Part shown: positions 16,100 to 23,773 of the stretch, piece after piece
Layout of the letters: every line of letters begins with the position of its first letter
How positions within the stretch are numbered: the stretch's first letter is position 1
NCBI GenBank assembly: GCA_964466035.1
Contig: CAYXLR010000009.1
Coordinates: forward strand, 8,141-72,140
Length of the DNA: 64,000 bases
Direction of reading: 5' to 3'
Source: JANQEA01 sp964466035
Lineage (GTDB): Bacteria; Bipolaricaulota; Bipolaricaulia; UBA7950; UBA9294
Translations under genes and position numbers: made by a program
Notes under the pieces: model-generated
What the model was told of the DNA's origin: nothing
The model's input: the letters and a program-made list of their open reading frames with translations, nothing else
Database searches by the model: none

Positions 16100-16722
16100 A
16101 GATCGCGATCGACGGGCCGGCCGCCGTCGGGAAGACCTCCGTCGGGCGGGCGCTCGCCGAGGCGTTCGGCTGCCGCTTCGTGGAGACCGGGAAGATGTAC
16201 CGGGCCGTGGCCCTGGCGTTCGATCGGGGAGTCCCGCTCGACGCGATCGCCATCGAGGTGACCGATTCCGAGCGATTCCTGTTGAACGGGGAAGACGTCA
16301 CCCACCTGCTCCACACGCCGGAGTACGATCAGAAATCCTCGCGGGTCGCGACGATCCCCGAGGTCCGGGCGCATCTCGTCAAGCTACAGCGCGAGATCGC
16401 CGCGCAGCACGACGTCGTCATGGAGGGTCGCGACATCGGGACCGTCGTCCTCCCCGATGCCGACGTCAAGCTCTTCCTCCGCGCCGCGGCGGAGGTCCGC
16501 GCGAAGCGTCGGATGAAGCAGCGCGACATCGACGACTACCGCGGGACCCTGCAGGAGCTGACCCGACGGGACGATCGGGACGCGGGCCGGGAGGTGGCGC
16601 CCTTGAAACCCGCACGGGATGCGACTATAATCGACACCGATCGAAAGACCCTTGCAGAGGTCATTTCCGCGGCATCAAACTTGGTCAGGGAGCGGTTGGG
16701 ACGACGTTGTCAGGGCAGCTGA
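16096..16722 (+). CDS. cmk: Cytidylate kinase
   Basis: Phosphorylates CMP and dCMP with ATP. 208 residues starting at a TTG that overlaps the ispE stop; the sequence begins IAIDGPAAVGKTSVGRALA, the usual Cmk N-terminus including the P-loop. GRDIGTVVLPDADVKLFL is the CMP-binding signature, and RDDRD lies in the lid region. The 3' end overlaps plsC by 16 bp. A consensus promoter is embedded within codons near the 3' end (16603-16631), where the rare triplets ACT and ATA are used. Confidence 0.95.
   Translation: MKIAIDGPAAVGKTSVGRALAEAFGCRFVETGKMYRAVALAFDRGVPLDAIAIEVTDSERFLLNGEDVTHLLHTPEYDQKSSRVATIPEVRAHLVKLQREIAAQHDVVMEGRDIGTVVLPDADVKLFLRAAAEVRAKRRMKQRDIDDYRGTLQELTRRDDRDAGREVAPLKPARDATIIDTDRKTLAEVISAASNLVRERLGRRCQGS
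16603..16631 (+). promoter_or_regulatory. Internal promoter within cmk for plsC-rpsA-hup
   Basis: TTGAAA (16603-16608), 17 bp, TATAAT (16626-16631): one mismatch from the full consensus with ideal spacing, inside the cmk coding sequence. It would give the downstream genes, including ribosomal protein S1 and HU, their own transcription. Confidence 0.7.
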
Positions 16723-17342
16723 GGACCGGAATCAAAGACTGCAGCTATGGGCTTCTTGCCTTCCTCTTCTACCTTGTGACGAAGCCCCTGTTCCGCCTTC
16801 GGGTCAAGGGGAGGGCAAACATCGACCGGAACGGAGAGTACATCGTCGTCGCGCGGCATCGTAGCTATTGGGACGTCCCGATCTTCACGATCGCGGTGGG
16901 CGGCTGGAACCGCGTCCACTTCATCGCCCGAAAGGGGCTGATGAAGGGGAACGTCTTGCTTCAAGGCGTGATCCGAACCTTCGCGACGATCATCGACCGC
17001 GAGAACTTCTCCAAGTCCGACTTCCGGAAGATGCTGGCCGCCATCAAGCGGGAACGCTTGATCGGGATCTTTCCGGAGGGGACGACGCGGAAGCGCGTCG
17101 ATGCGAAGGCCGGGGCGATCCACTTCGCATCGGTCGCCGGAAAAGAGATCCTTCCGGTCAACATCCAAGCGAAGGGGCCGTATCCGCCGAGGTATCCGTT
17201 CGGCTTCCCGCGCGTGACGGTGTCGATCGGCCGACCCTTCTCCGTCGACGATCTCTCGGACGGAATCGATGCGGAGGCGCCGCGAGCGGAGCGGTACCGA
17301 CTGCTCAGCGATCGCCTGATGGAGCGAGTTGATAACGCGTGA
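16707..17342 (+). CDS. plsC: 1-acyl-sn-glycerol-3-phosphate acyltransferase
   Basis: Membrane-associated acyltransferase making phosphatidic acid. 211 residues with a TTG start at 16707, inside the cmk 3' end. One hydrophobic segment near residue 20 precedes the catalytic H-x4-D motif HRSYWD; the second signature FPEGTTRK follows at about residue 118, and the third region KEILPVNIQAKGP contains the usual proline. Cmk-PlsC-S1 is a known neighbourhood in Firmicutes and related bacteria, where ispH often lies between; ispH is missing here. Confidence 0.92.
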   Translation: MSGQLRTGIKDCSYGLLAFLFYLVTKPLFRLRVKGRANIDRNGEYIVVARHRSYWDVPIFTIAVGGWNRVHFIARKGLMKGNVLLQGVIRTFATIIDRENFSKSDFRKMLAAIKRERLIGIFPEGTTRKRVDAKAGAIHFASVAGKEILPVNIQAKGPYPPRYPFGFPRVTVSIGRPFSVDDLSDGIDAEAPRAERYRLLSDRLMERVDNA

Positions 17343-17439
17343 GGAATGAACGAGGATAAGGGAACTCTTACGATTGCAGACATTCCGCGAGCCCGGAGTT
17401 TGGAGGCCGGGGTGGCGTAACGGTAGGTGGCACTGGAGC

Positions 17440-19200
17440 ATGGAACAGCGAATTAAGATGGAAGACGCTTTCTCGGAAAGCGACGTCAAGATGTACAGCC
17501 GCGGAGACGTGATCTCCGGCACGGTGGTCCAAGTCAACGAGACCGAGATCCTCGTCGACATCGGCTACAAGTCGGAGGGGATCCTTCCGGCGACCGAGCT
17601 CTCTCCGTTCCGGGACGACGGCAAGATCGAGGAGGGAGAGGAGATCGAGGTCCTCGTCACGTACATCGACGAAGAGAAGGGGACCGTCTACGCATCCGAG
17701 AAGCAAGCGGAATACGAAAAGCGGATCGACGTGCTCGAAGCGGCGTATCGGGCCGGTGAAGCGGTCGAGGGCGAGGTCGTCAACGAGGTCAAGAGCGCCG
17801 GCTATCACGTGAACCTCGACGGGATTCGGGCGTTTCTGCCGGGATCTCACTTGGGAGGCGATCTGCCCAGCTCGATCGACGAGCTCCGCGGGCAGCGGAT
17901 CCAGCTGAAGATCCTCGAGCTCTCGCGGCGCGACAAGAACCTGGTCGTCTCCCACAAGTCGTACATCAAGGAACAGGAGCGGGAGCGCCGGATGGCCCTG
18001 TTCGATTCGCTCGAGAAGGGCCAGGAGATCGACGGAACGATCCGCAGCATCGTCGACTTCGGCCTGTTCGTGGACATCGGGGGGTTCGAAGGACTAGTCC
18101 ACCGGTCCGAGATCGCGTGGAAGGACCTCCCCGTCCCGCCGGCGGAGTACAAGGTCGGCGACGGAGTCCGGGTCAAGGTGATCGACTTCGACCGGGAGAA
18201 GGGGAAGGTCTCTCTGTCGATCAAGCGCCTGCGGCCGAATCCGTGGGAGGGGATCTCCGATCGATACCCGGTCGGAGCCCAGGTGACCGGGACCGTCGTC
18301 TCCGTCACCGACTTCGGCGCGTTCGTCGAGCTCGAACAGGACGTCGAGGGGCTCGTCCACGTGTCCGAGCTGTCCTGGGGGCATCCGGAGAGCCCGAAGG
18401 ACGTGGTCAGCGAGGGCGACGAGGTCACCGTCCTGGTGCTGAACTGCGACGACGCGGCGCGGAGGATCAGCCTCTCGCTCCGCCGAACCCAGCGCGATCC
18501 GTGGGAGGACGTCGAATCGAAGTACCCGCGGGGCCAAGTGGTCCAGGGCACGGTCACGAAGCTGACCGACTTCGGCGCGTTCGTCAAGCTCGAGGACGGC
18601 GTCGAGGGGCTGGTCCACGTCTCGGAGATCGACTGGGGACACGTCAACCATCCGCGCGACGTGCTCGCCGAGGGCGACGAGATCGAGGTCAAGATCCTGA
18701 ACGCCGATCCGCAGGAGCGGCGGATCTCGCTCTCGATCCGCGAGCTGAAGGACAACCCGTGGCGGCAGTTCCTCGACCAGCACGCGATCGACGAGATCGT
18801 CGAAGGGGAGATCACCGAGATCAAGGACTTCGGCGCGTTCCTTCGGATCACCGACGACGTGGACGGTCTCATCCACGTGTCGGAGATCAGCGAGGAGCGG
18901 ATCGCGACGCCGGCGGACGTGCTCGCCATCGGCGACAAGGTCCAGGCGCGGATCATCGGGATCAACGAGGAGAAGCGCCAGGTCCGGCTCACGATGCGCA
19001 ACCTGTTCGGGCCGCCCGAGATTCCGCCGATGTCGCTCGAGGACCGAGAGCGCGACCCGTCCGGGCGCGGCCGGAAGCGAAGGGATCGCGGACGCGGCAA
19101 AGAGCGGGTCGATCGACGGTTCCTCGATGAAGCCGGGCACGAGTCGTTGAGCATGCGAGACCTCCTGGGAGAAGCCACGCTCGACGACGAGACCGAATAG
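17440..19200 (+). CDS. rpsA: 30S ribosomal protein S1
   Basis: mRNA-binding ribosomal protein, 586 residues from the ATG at 17440 (ATG 17458 is the alternative). Six S1 (OB-fold) domains are visible, starting near RGDVISGTVV, AVEGEVVNEV, EIDGTIRSIVDFGLF, QVTGTVVSVTDFGAF, VVQGTVTKLTDFGAF and IVEGEITEIKDFGAF. Domains 3-6 carry the conserved DFG-F-V pattern and HVSE/HRSE motifs. A basic tail (GRGRKRRDRGRGKER) follows. Six domains is the proteobacterial-type count. It shares a transcript with cmk-plsC upstream and hup downstream. Confidence 0.95.
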   Translation: MEQRIKMEDAFSESDVKMYSRGDVISGTVVQVNETEILVDIGYKSEGILPATELSPFRDDGKIEEGEEIEVLVTYIDEEKGTVYASEKQAEYEKRIDVLEAAYRAGEAVEGEVVNEVKSAGYHVNLDGIRAFLPGSHLGGDLPSSIDELRGQRIQLKILELSRRDKNLVVSHKSYIKEQERERRMALFDSLEKGQEIDGTIRSIVDFGLFVDIGGFEGLVHRSEIAWKDLPVPPAEYKVGDGVRVKVIDFDREKGKVSLSIKRLRPNPWEGISDRYPVGAQVTGTVVSVTDFGAFVELEQDVEGLVHVSELSWGHPESPKDVVSEGDEVTVLVLNCDDAARRISLSLRRTQRDPWEDVESKYPRGQVVQGTVTKLTDFGAFVKLEDGVEGLVHVSEIDWGHVNHPRDVLAEGDEIEVKILNADPQERRISLSIRELKDNPWRQFLDQHAIDEIVEGEITEIKDFGAFLRITDDVDGLIHVSEISEERIATPADVLAIGDKVQARIIGINEEKRQVRLTMRNLFGPPEIPPMSLEDRERDPSGRGRKRRDRGRGKERVDRRFLDEAGHESLSMRDLLGEATLDDETE

Positions 19201-19234
19201 AAGAGGGATACCACACCGCAAGGAGGGTGCAGGA

Positions 19235-19546
19235 ATGAACAAAGGCGAATTCATCGACCGCCTGTCGGACAGGACCGGCCTGACGAAGAAGGAGGCGCGG
19301 AGGCACCTCGATTCCGTCCTCGATCTCATCCAGGAGACGCTGCTTCAGGGCGAGGAAGTGAAGCTCGTCGGGTTCGGCAAGTTCGCCGTGCGCGCACGGA
19401 AGGCGAGCAGTCGGATCAACCCGCAGACGAAGCGTCCGATCCAGGTGGCGGCCAAGGTCGTGCCCCTGTTCCGGCCCGGGAAGGAACTGAAGCGGCAGGT
19501 CGAGAAGAAGCTCAAGGTCACCGGAAGAGGGGTCGCGAAGAAGTAG
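19235..19546 (+). CDS. hup: HU/IHF-family DNA-binding protein
   Basis: Nucleoid protein of 103 residues with the family fold: MNKGEFIDRLSDRTGLTKKEA helix, the VKLVGFGKFAVR beta segment and the DNA-binding arm region INPQTKRPIQV (the intercalating-proline arm normally reads RNPxTG; here NPQTKRP). A basic extension of about ten residues ends the protein. A strong ribosome-binding site (AAGGAGG) precedes the ATG. The distance of 34 bp from rpsA and the terminator after it mark it as the last gene of the operon. Confidence 0.94.
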   Translation: MNKGEFIDRLSDRTGLTKKEARRHLDSVLDLIQETLLQGEEVKLVGFGKFAVRARKASSRINPQTKRPIQVAAKVVPLFRPGKELKRQVEKKLKVTGRGVAKK

Positions 19547-19587
19547 CACGCCGACCCGATTGTCGACCCATCCCCGAGATTTGAACG

Positions 19588-19620
19588 GACGGCGAAGCCG
19601 GACGGAGCTTCGCCGTCTTT
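19588..19620 (+). terminator. Rho-independent terminator after hup
   Basis: A perfect 11-bp stem (GACGGCGAAGC 19588-19598 with GCTTCGCCGTC 19607-19617), an 8-nt loop and a short T run. It lies between convergent operons and could stop transcription from both sides. Confidence 0.9.
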
Positions 19621-19621
19621 C

Positions 19622-20233
19622 CTATGCGATCCGGAGCCGTTCGGCGGCGACGATCGCGCGGAGCTCGGCGACGGCGGCCTCCAGATCGTCGTTGATGACC
19701 AGGTAGTCGAAGGCGTCGATCGCCTCCATCTCGCGCGCCGCGACCTCCAGCCGGGCGGCGATCTCCGCGTCGTTCTCGGTCCCCCGCGCCCTCAGCCTCT
19801 CCTCGAGACGTGCCAGCGACGAGGGGACGAGGAAGACGTAGACGACCGTGTGCTCCCCGAGGCCGGCCCGGCGGACGAGCTTCGCCCCCTCGACGTCGAT
19901 GTTGAGGATCACGTCGAGACCGCGAGCGACCACGTCGTCGATCTGCGACCTCGACGTCCCGTAGAGGTCGCCGAGGTACGTGACGTGCTCGGCGAAGTCG
20001 CCGCGCTCGATCCGACGGGCGAACTCGTCTCGGCTGACGAACAGGTAGTCGACGCCGTCGGTTTCGTGCGCCCTCCGGGGGCGCGTCGTGTACGAAACGG
20101 AGTATGTCAGGCCGGGGATCCCCTCCATCGCGCGGTTGATCACCGAGTTCTTCCCGGCCCCGGACGGCCCGGAGACGACGAACGCCAAGCCGTGGCCGAT
20201 CCCCTTCCGCCGCGCCGTGACGTCACTCGACAT
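19622..20233 (-). CDS. gmk: Guanylate kinase
   Basis: Phosphorylates GMP to GDP. 203 residues, normal length. The P-loop reads GPSGAGKNSV: the residue after the Lys is Asn where most relatives have Ser, Thr or Gly. The GMP-binding region SVSYTTRPRRAHETDGVDY and the NIDVEGAK segment are intact. It overlaps the YicC-family gene upstream by 11 bp, a common pairing (yicC-gmk). Confidence 0.95.
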   Translation of the reverse strand: MSSDVTARRKGIGHGLAFVVSGPSGAGKNSVINRAMEGIPGLTYSVSYTTRPRRAHETDGVDYLFVSRDEFARRIERGDFAEHVTYLGDLYGTSRSQIDDVVARGLDVILNIDVEGAKLVRRAGLGEHTVVYVFLVPSSLARLEERLRARGTENDAEIAARLEVAAREMEAIDAFDYLVINDDLEAAVAELRAIVAAERLRIA

Positions 20234-21086
20234 TCTGGACCTGCTCCCTGAACCGCTCGACCGCCAGCTTCATGTCGACGGCGTGCGCCCCGGCCTCGAC
20301 GTCCCGCACCTTGGCGCCGAGCGTGTTCACCTCGCGGAGCATCTCCTGGCTGAGGAAGTCGAGCTCCTTGCCGATCGGATCGGTGCTCCGGAGGGCCTCT
20401 CGCGCCCGCGACAGGTGCGCCTCGAGCCGAACGATCTCCTCCTGCACGTCGAGCCGCTCCGCGAGGAGAGCGATCTCCGCCTCGAGCCGAGCGGGATCGA
20501 CCTTCAGCTCGAGCTGCTTGGCCCGGTCGTTCAGACTGACGCGGTGGGCCGCGAGGATCTCCGGAACCCGCGCCCGGACCTCGGCGAGGGACGCGCCCAG
20601 CTGATCGAGATGCGTCGCCAGAGCCTCGCTCAGGCGCTGGCCCTCGACGTCGCGGCTCGCGTTCGCGCTCTCCATCGCCGCATCGAGCGCCCGCTCGAGC
20701 ACGGGCCACAGCTGCTCGTCCTCGATCTGGATCGGCTGGAGCCCGCCCGCCCTCGTCACGTCCTCCAGCGTCAAGGACGCGGAGAGATGAAGCTCCTCGC
20801 TCAGCGACCGCAGCTCTTCGAGGACGTCTTGGGCGAGACGGCGGTCGAACCGGCATTCGGGGCCGTCCGCGGCCGGTCGCTCCACTGCGATCCAGACGCC
20901 GATCTCTCCTCGGGCGAAGACCGTCTTCACCCGCTCTTCGATCCGAGGGAGAAGGTTCGGGTGATCGTTGAACGAGCGGATCCGCACCGACAGGTACCGA
21001 TGGTTGAGCGTCCGGATCGTCACCTCGATCCGCCAGCCGTTGTCCTCGACGGTCGCCGTCCCGAACCCCGTCATGCTTCGGGTCAT
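20223..21086 (-). CDS. YicC/YloC-family endoribonuclease
   Basis: A 287-residue protein with the family's N-terminal signature RSMTGFGTATVEDNGWRI and the C-terminal KELDFLSQEMLREVNTLGAK, which bears the conserved catalytic-region acidic residues. Members in Bacillus (YloC) and E. coli (YicC) are RNases that cleave RNA and affect small-RNA turnover. A long charged helical middle part is typical. The start ATG at 21086 overlaps the MEMO1-like gene stop (ATGA), and the gmk start lies within its 3' end, so the three form one operon. Confidence 0.92.
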   Translation of the reverse strand: MTRSMTGFGTATVEDNGWRIEVTIRTLNHRYLSVRIRSFNDHPNLLPRIEERVKTVFARGEIGVWIAVERPAADGPECRFDRRLAQDVLEELRSLSEELHLSASLTLEDVTRAGGLQPIQIEDEQLWPVLERALDAAMESANASRDVEGQRLSEALATHLDQLGASLAEVRARVPEILAAHRVSLNDRAKQLELKVDPARLEAEIALLAERLDVQEEIVRLEAHLSRAREALRSTDPIGKELDFLSQEMLREVNTLGAKVRDVEAGAHAVDMKLAVERFREQVQNVE

Positions 21087-21922
21087 GATCCCTCCCCGGT
21101 GAACAGGACCGACGCGTAGCCGACGACGGCGCCTCGATCGCCCGTCACGTCTCCCGACGTCGCGTATCGCACGAGCTCGCCCTTCGTCAGGCCGAGCCGC
21201 CGGCAGATCCCGAGCAGCGTCAGGATCGCCCCGGCGCCGCAGATCGACAGCCTTCGCTCGCGGTAGATCCGATCGAATCCCTCTCCGTCGAGCGCTCGGA
21301 TCGGTTCGAGCGCCGAGCGATCGAGCTCCCGCGCCGCCGCGTCCGGCTCGTAGTGCGTGAAGTCGGAGCTCGCCACGACGAGCATCGATCGGCCGTCGAT
21401 CGCGCTCGCGATCGTCTCCGCGGTCTCCTCGGCATCGGAGAGCGGCATCGACGCCACGCACAGCGGGACGATCGGAAGATCGGTTCCCCAGATCGACTGG
21501 AGGAACGGAAGCTGCACTTCGACCGAGTGCTCCCGCCCGAACGCCGCATCGGACAGCGGGATCCCGGACTCGGCCAGTCGCGCGACCAGCCCGGCGTCGA
21601 CCGGGGACTGCCCGAGTGGGGTCTCCCAGGCCGTGCAGGCCGAGAGGGAAAGCGGCATCCCGATCCCGGTGTGGTTCGCTCCCATAAGGACGGCCGCCTC
21701 CGGGCGGCCGCGCGTCGCGACCCGCTCGTACCCCGCCGCCGCGACGGCGCCCGAGTACGGGTAGCCGGCGTGCGGCGCGATCAGCCCGACCGACGAGCCG
21801 AGCTTCCGATCCGGCCGCGGGGCGTCCTCCTGGAAGAAGGATTCGACCGTCGCGCGAAGCACATCGGGGTTCCCGGGGTAGAAAGCGCCGGCGACGATCG
21901 GAGCGCGAACCGTCTCGTTCAT
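21083..21922 (-). CDS. MEMO1 family protein (AmmeMemoRadiSam system protein B)
   Basis: A 279-residue protein of the MEMO/extradiol-dioxygenase-like family. Conserved metal-site segments are visible: APHAGYPYSG, GANHTG, HSVEVQLPFL and SSDFTHYEPD, plus the CGAG near the C-terminus. The partners often found with it (AMMECR1 domain and a radical SAM protein) are absent from the window. A leaderless start is predicted: the -10 box TACAAT ends 6 nt before the ATG at 21922. The ORF extends upstream past the -10 box, but that extension is untranscribed under this promoter. The biochemical role of the bacterial family is not settled. Confidence 0.9.
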   Translation of the reverse strand: MNETVRAPIVAGAFYPGNPDVLRATVESFFQEDAPRPDRKLGSSVGLIAPHAGYPYSGAVAAAGYERVATRGRPEAAVLMGANHTGIGMPLSLSACTAWETPLGQSPVDAGLVARLAESGIPLSDAAFGREHSVEVQLPFLQSIWGTDLPIVPLCVASMPLSDAEETAETIASAIDGRSMLVVASSDFTHYEPDAAARELDRSALEPIRALDGEGFDRIYRERRLSICGAGAILTLLGICRRLGLTKGELVRYATSGDVTGDRGAVVGYASVLFTGEGS

Positions 21923-21928
21923 GAAGCG

Positions 21929-21958
21929 ATTGTAGCGCCCTCGGACGGGACGGACCAA
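21929..21958 (-). promoter_or_regulatory. Promoter of the MEMO1-yicC-gmk operon, leaderless
   Basis: On the minus strand TTGGTC (21958-21953), 18 bp, TACAAT (21934-21929), then only 6 nt to the ATG at 21922, so the start codon is at or next to +1. Confidence 0.65.
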
Positions 21959-21964
21959 CGATTC

Positions 21965-21993
21965 TTGATTCCCTCAGGCCGCTCTCTTACCAT
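21965..21993 (+). promoter_or_regulatory. tRNA-Gln promoter
   Basis: TTGATT (21965-21970), 17 bp, TACCAT (21988-21993), 11 nt before the tRNA 5' end. Confidence 0.6.
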
Positions 21994-22004
21994 GGATCGA
22001 ACCT

Positions 22005-22075
22005 TGGGAGATCGTCTAATGGCAGGACGACAGGCTCTGGCCCTGTTAGTGGGGGTTCGAATCCTCCTCTCCCAA
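22005..22075 (+). tRNA. tRNA-Gln (anticodon CUG)
   Basis: A 71-nt tRNA gene without an encoded CCA. The acceptor stem pairs TGGGAGA (22005-22011) with TCTCCCA (22068-22074). The anticodon arm ACAGG-CTCTGGC-CCTGT places CTG at the anticodon, reading CAG codons. The T arm GGGGG-TTCGAAT-CCTCC is canonical with one G-T pair. It is followed directly by a strong terminator. A glnS gene for direct charging lies at 35093. Confidence 0.95.
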
Positions 22076-22117
22076 AACAGAACCCTGAGGGGCGAGTTCT
22101 CCTCAGGGTTCTGTTTT
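22074..22117 (+). terminator. Terminator hairpin after tRNA-Gln
   Basis: A 17-bp perfect inverted repeat (22074-22090 with 22101-22117, core GAACCCTGAGG/CCTCAGGGTTC) with a 10-nt loop, ending in TTTT. Its first bases are the last two of the tRNA. Confidence 0.9.
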
Positions 22118-22125
22118 GGGACGAG

Positions 22126-22230
22126 GTGGTGAGAAGCCCCAAGTCGAGGATAGGAGTTCGCGAATGCGAACTCCCAAGCAACGGAAGAACCGACGAGCCA
22201 CTTCCGTTGCCATCCTCCATCTCCCAACCA
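22126..22230 (+). repeat. Structured repeat unit 1 beside tRNA-Gln
   Basis: A 105-nt unit repeated at 22277-22381 with a period of 151 bp. It contains a fixed 9-bp hairpin (GGAGTTCGC 22153-22161 with 22166-22174), then a 10-bp hairpin with 13-nt loop (GCAACGGAAG 22178-22187 with CTTCCGTTGC 22201-22210). An outer pairing GAGGAT (22146-22151) with ATCCTC (22212-22217) encloses both. It ends with CTCCCAACCA, resembling the tRNA-Gln 3' end plus CCA. The strand of any transcript is unknown. Could be a small structured RNA or a single-strand-folding recombination site. Confidence 0.75.
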
Positions 22231-22269
22231 CAAGCTCCAGAGGCCGAAGCGCTTCTGGAGCTTGTGGTT
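22226..22269 (+). repeat. Long hairpin between the two repeat units
   Basis: A 16-bp perfect stem (22226-22241 with 22254-22269, core CACAAGCTCCAGA) with a 12-nt loop, directly after unit 1, in the same relative place as the terminator after tRNA-Gln. It could act as a terminator on either strand, though the T run is short. Confidence 0.75.
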
Positions 22270-22276
22270 TGAGTGT

Positions 22277-22381
22277 GGGGTGAGAACCCCCAAATCGAGG
22301 ATAGGAGTTCGCATCAGCGAACTCCCAAGCCGCTGGAGAATCGAACAGCGGCTCCAGCGGCCATCCTCCATCTCCCAACCA
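22277..22381 (+). repeat. Structured repeat unit 2
   Basis: Second 105-nt copy. The fixed hairpin stem is identical (22304-22312 with 22317-22325) but has a different loop (ATCA instead of GAAT). The variable hairpin is GCCGCTGGAG (22329-22338) with CTCCAGCGGC (22352-22361), again 10 bp with a 13-nt loop: four base pairs differ from unit 1 and all four are compensated. The last 22 nt (22360-22381) are identical to 22209-22230. From 22382 to 22579 no gene or further structure was recognised. Confidence 0.75.
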
Positions 22382-22579
22382 ACAGCTATAACGCAGTTCT
22401 CGTCTGGACTTCCGGATTCCACGCCTACTGCTGGCACTCGACAGACCGAGCGTTTCGAGTGAACTCGCATTGCAACTGCGGCTCACGCGGTCGAATCCGA
22501 GCACCAGATGCCCTCTGCACTAATCGCACTTCGGCCGGATCGAATCGCCCCGACCCCGCAGTGAGTCTGCAGGCATGGC

Positions 22580-23773
22580 CTACAGGTCTGCCTCCATGTC
22601 GAACCAGAGCGTCACTTCGACGTCTTGGGCGGAGGTCCCGCTGGTGTGACCTTGCATTTGGCCTGATCCTGTGAAGCTCGCGCGTACGCCGCCGATCACG
22701 ATATCGCCCTGCATCGTCCCGGGGGCGTAGTCGCTTTGTGCGTTTGGGAACACCCCATACTGCACAGCACCTTCGGCGTCCATCGAAGCATGAAGCTCGA
22801 TCGACCCGAGCGGCGGGAGGATCGGAACGACGATTCGAATCGAGACGTGTGCGCTCCCTCGCCCGCGCGCTGGATCGGCTTGAACACTGTAGTCACAGCT
22901 TGCCCGATACTCCCCGGACACTGAATCAAGTTCGAGGGTCACGTTGCAGGAAGCACTCCCGGCCGCGACTCCGCTTGCTGAGACGCCCGTAACGCCCGTT
23001 ATGCTGCCAGAGACGGCTAGCGATGTGATCGCTGGAGCCGGCGGCGCAGCTGCTTCAGCGATATCGAGGTCGTCGTCACGTCCTACGTCCGCAGGCGACC
23101 AGAGATGAGGAGTCTGACCCAGCTTCGAGACTTGACCGTACCACCACACGTGCTCAGCATTCTCGAACGCCGCCCGCACTCCCGTTGCTCCGCCGCTTAT
23201 CGCTGTAGCGAGTGCAACGCTGAAAGGCGACTCGTAGACACTCCCCTTACGTGTCTCATCCTCCCCGCACGAGGCAACGACCCACGTATCCGCGCCTACT
23301 TCTCCGCTGGCCACGCCAGCGTAGCAGCTATCTAGGATGAGAACTTTCGTTCCTGGCACTTGCCGGAAGTAGTCGTATCCCAGGAGTGCCTTGTCTTCAC
23401 CTTCGCCCCACGGCATCATGGCGGTTCTCGATCCGTGGCCCACGTAGTAGAAGATGAACACGTCGTCGGCGTTAAGCCCGGATGTGAGCGAAGAGAGCCG
23501 CACATAGAGATCGGTCGCTGAGTTCTCCCAAGCCTGCACGAACGCGATGTTCGGCGGCTCGATGCTCCACCCGCTCTTGAACGCATTGTCAATCCTGCTC
23601 GCTGCGCTGTAGAAGGCACCTCGCTCCGGATTCTGCCCAAGCACGTCGAAATTGCCGTCTCCCACCAGGATGAACGCGTAGACCTCGCCTTGTGCCACCA
23701 CTCCGGCCGTCAATGGGACGAGCAAGGCTATCGCCACGAGTAGGATTCCTTTCGGCACAGATTCTGCACTCAC
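22580..23773 (-). CDS. Secreted caspase-like (C14) peptidase
   Basis: A 397-residue exported protein from a GTG at 23773, chosen because AAGGAGGG lies 6 nt upstream. Residues 1-30 are a signal peptide (hydrophobic LLVAIALLVPLTAGVVA). The caspase-fold domain covers about 30-225 with the catalytic dyad His113 in YYVGHGSRTAM and Cys150 in ILDSCYAGVASG. The C-terminal 170 residues are beta-rich and look like a binding or anchoring domain. No PKD or CARDB domain is present. The gene lies in lower-GC DNA between tRNA-Gln and the CARDB operon. Substrate unknown; relatives include metacaspases and clostripain/gingipain-type peptidases. Confidence 0.82.
   Translation of the reverse strand: MSAESVPKGILLVAIALLVPLTAGVVAQGEVYAFILVGDGNFDVLGQNPERGAFYSAASRIDNAFKSGWSIEPPNIAFVQAWENSATDLYVRLSSLTSGLNADDVFIFYYVGHGSRTAMMPWGEGEDKALLGYDYFRQVPGTKVLILDSCYAGVASGEVGADTWVVASCGEDETRKGSVYESPFSVALATAISGGATGVRAAFENAEHVWWYGQVSKLGQTPHLWSPADVGRDDDLDIAEAAAPPAPAITSLAVSGSITGVTGVSASGVAAGSASCNVTLELDSVSGEYRASCDYSVQADPARGRGSAHVSIRIVVPILPPLGSIELHASMDAEGAVQYGVFPNAQSDYAPGTMQGDIVIGGVRASFTGSGQMQGHTSGTSAQDVEVTLWFDMEADL

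Noticed and set aside
17405..17440. A stretch before rpsA that looks like the 5' half of a tRNA (GGTGGCGTAACGGTAG)
   Set aside because: The D stem does not pair and there is no anticodon or T arm; treated as chance resemblance.
22126..22381. CRISPR array or integron attC sites as an explanation of the repeats
   Set aside because: Only two units, no uniform spacers and no cas genes; the ends do not fit the attC core sites (RYYYAAC/GTTRRRY), and no integrase is present.
22103..22504. Open frames over the structured repeats
   Set aside because: They cross the hairpins in several frames on both strands, lack a ribosome-binding site and conserve structure rather than protein.
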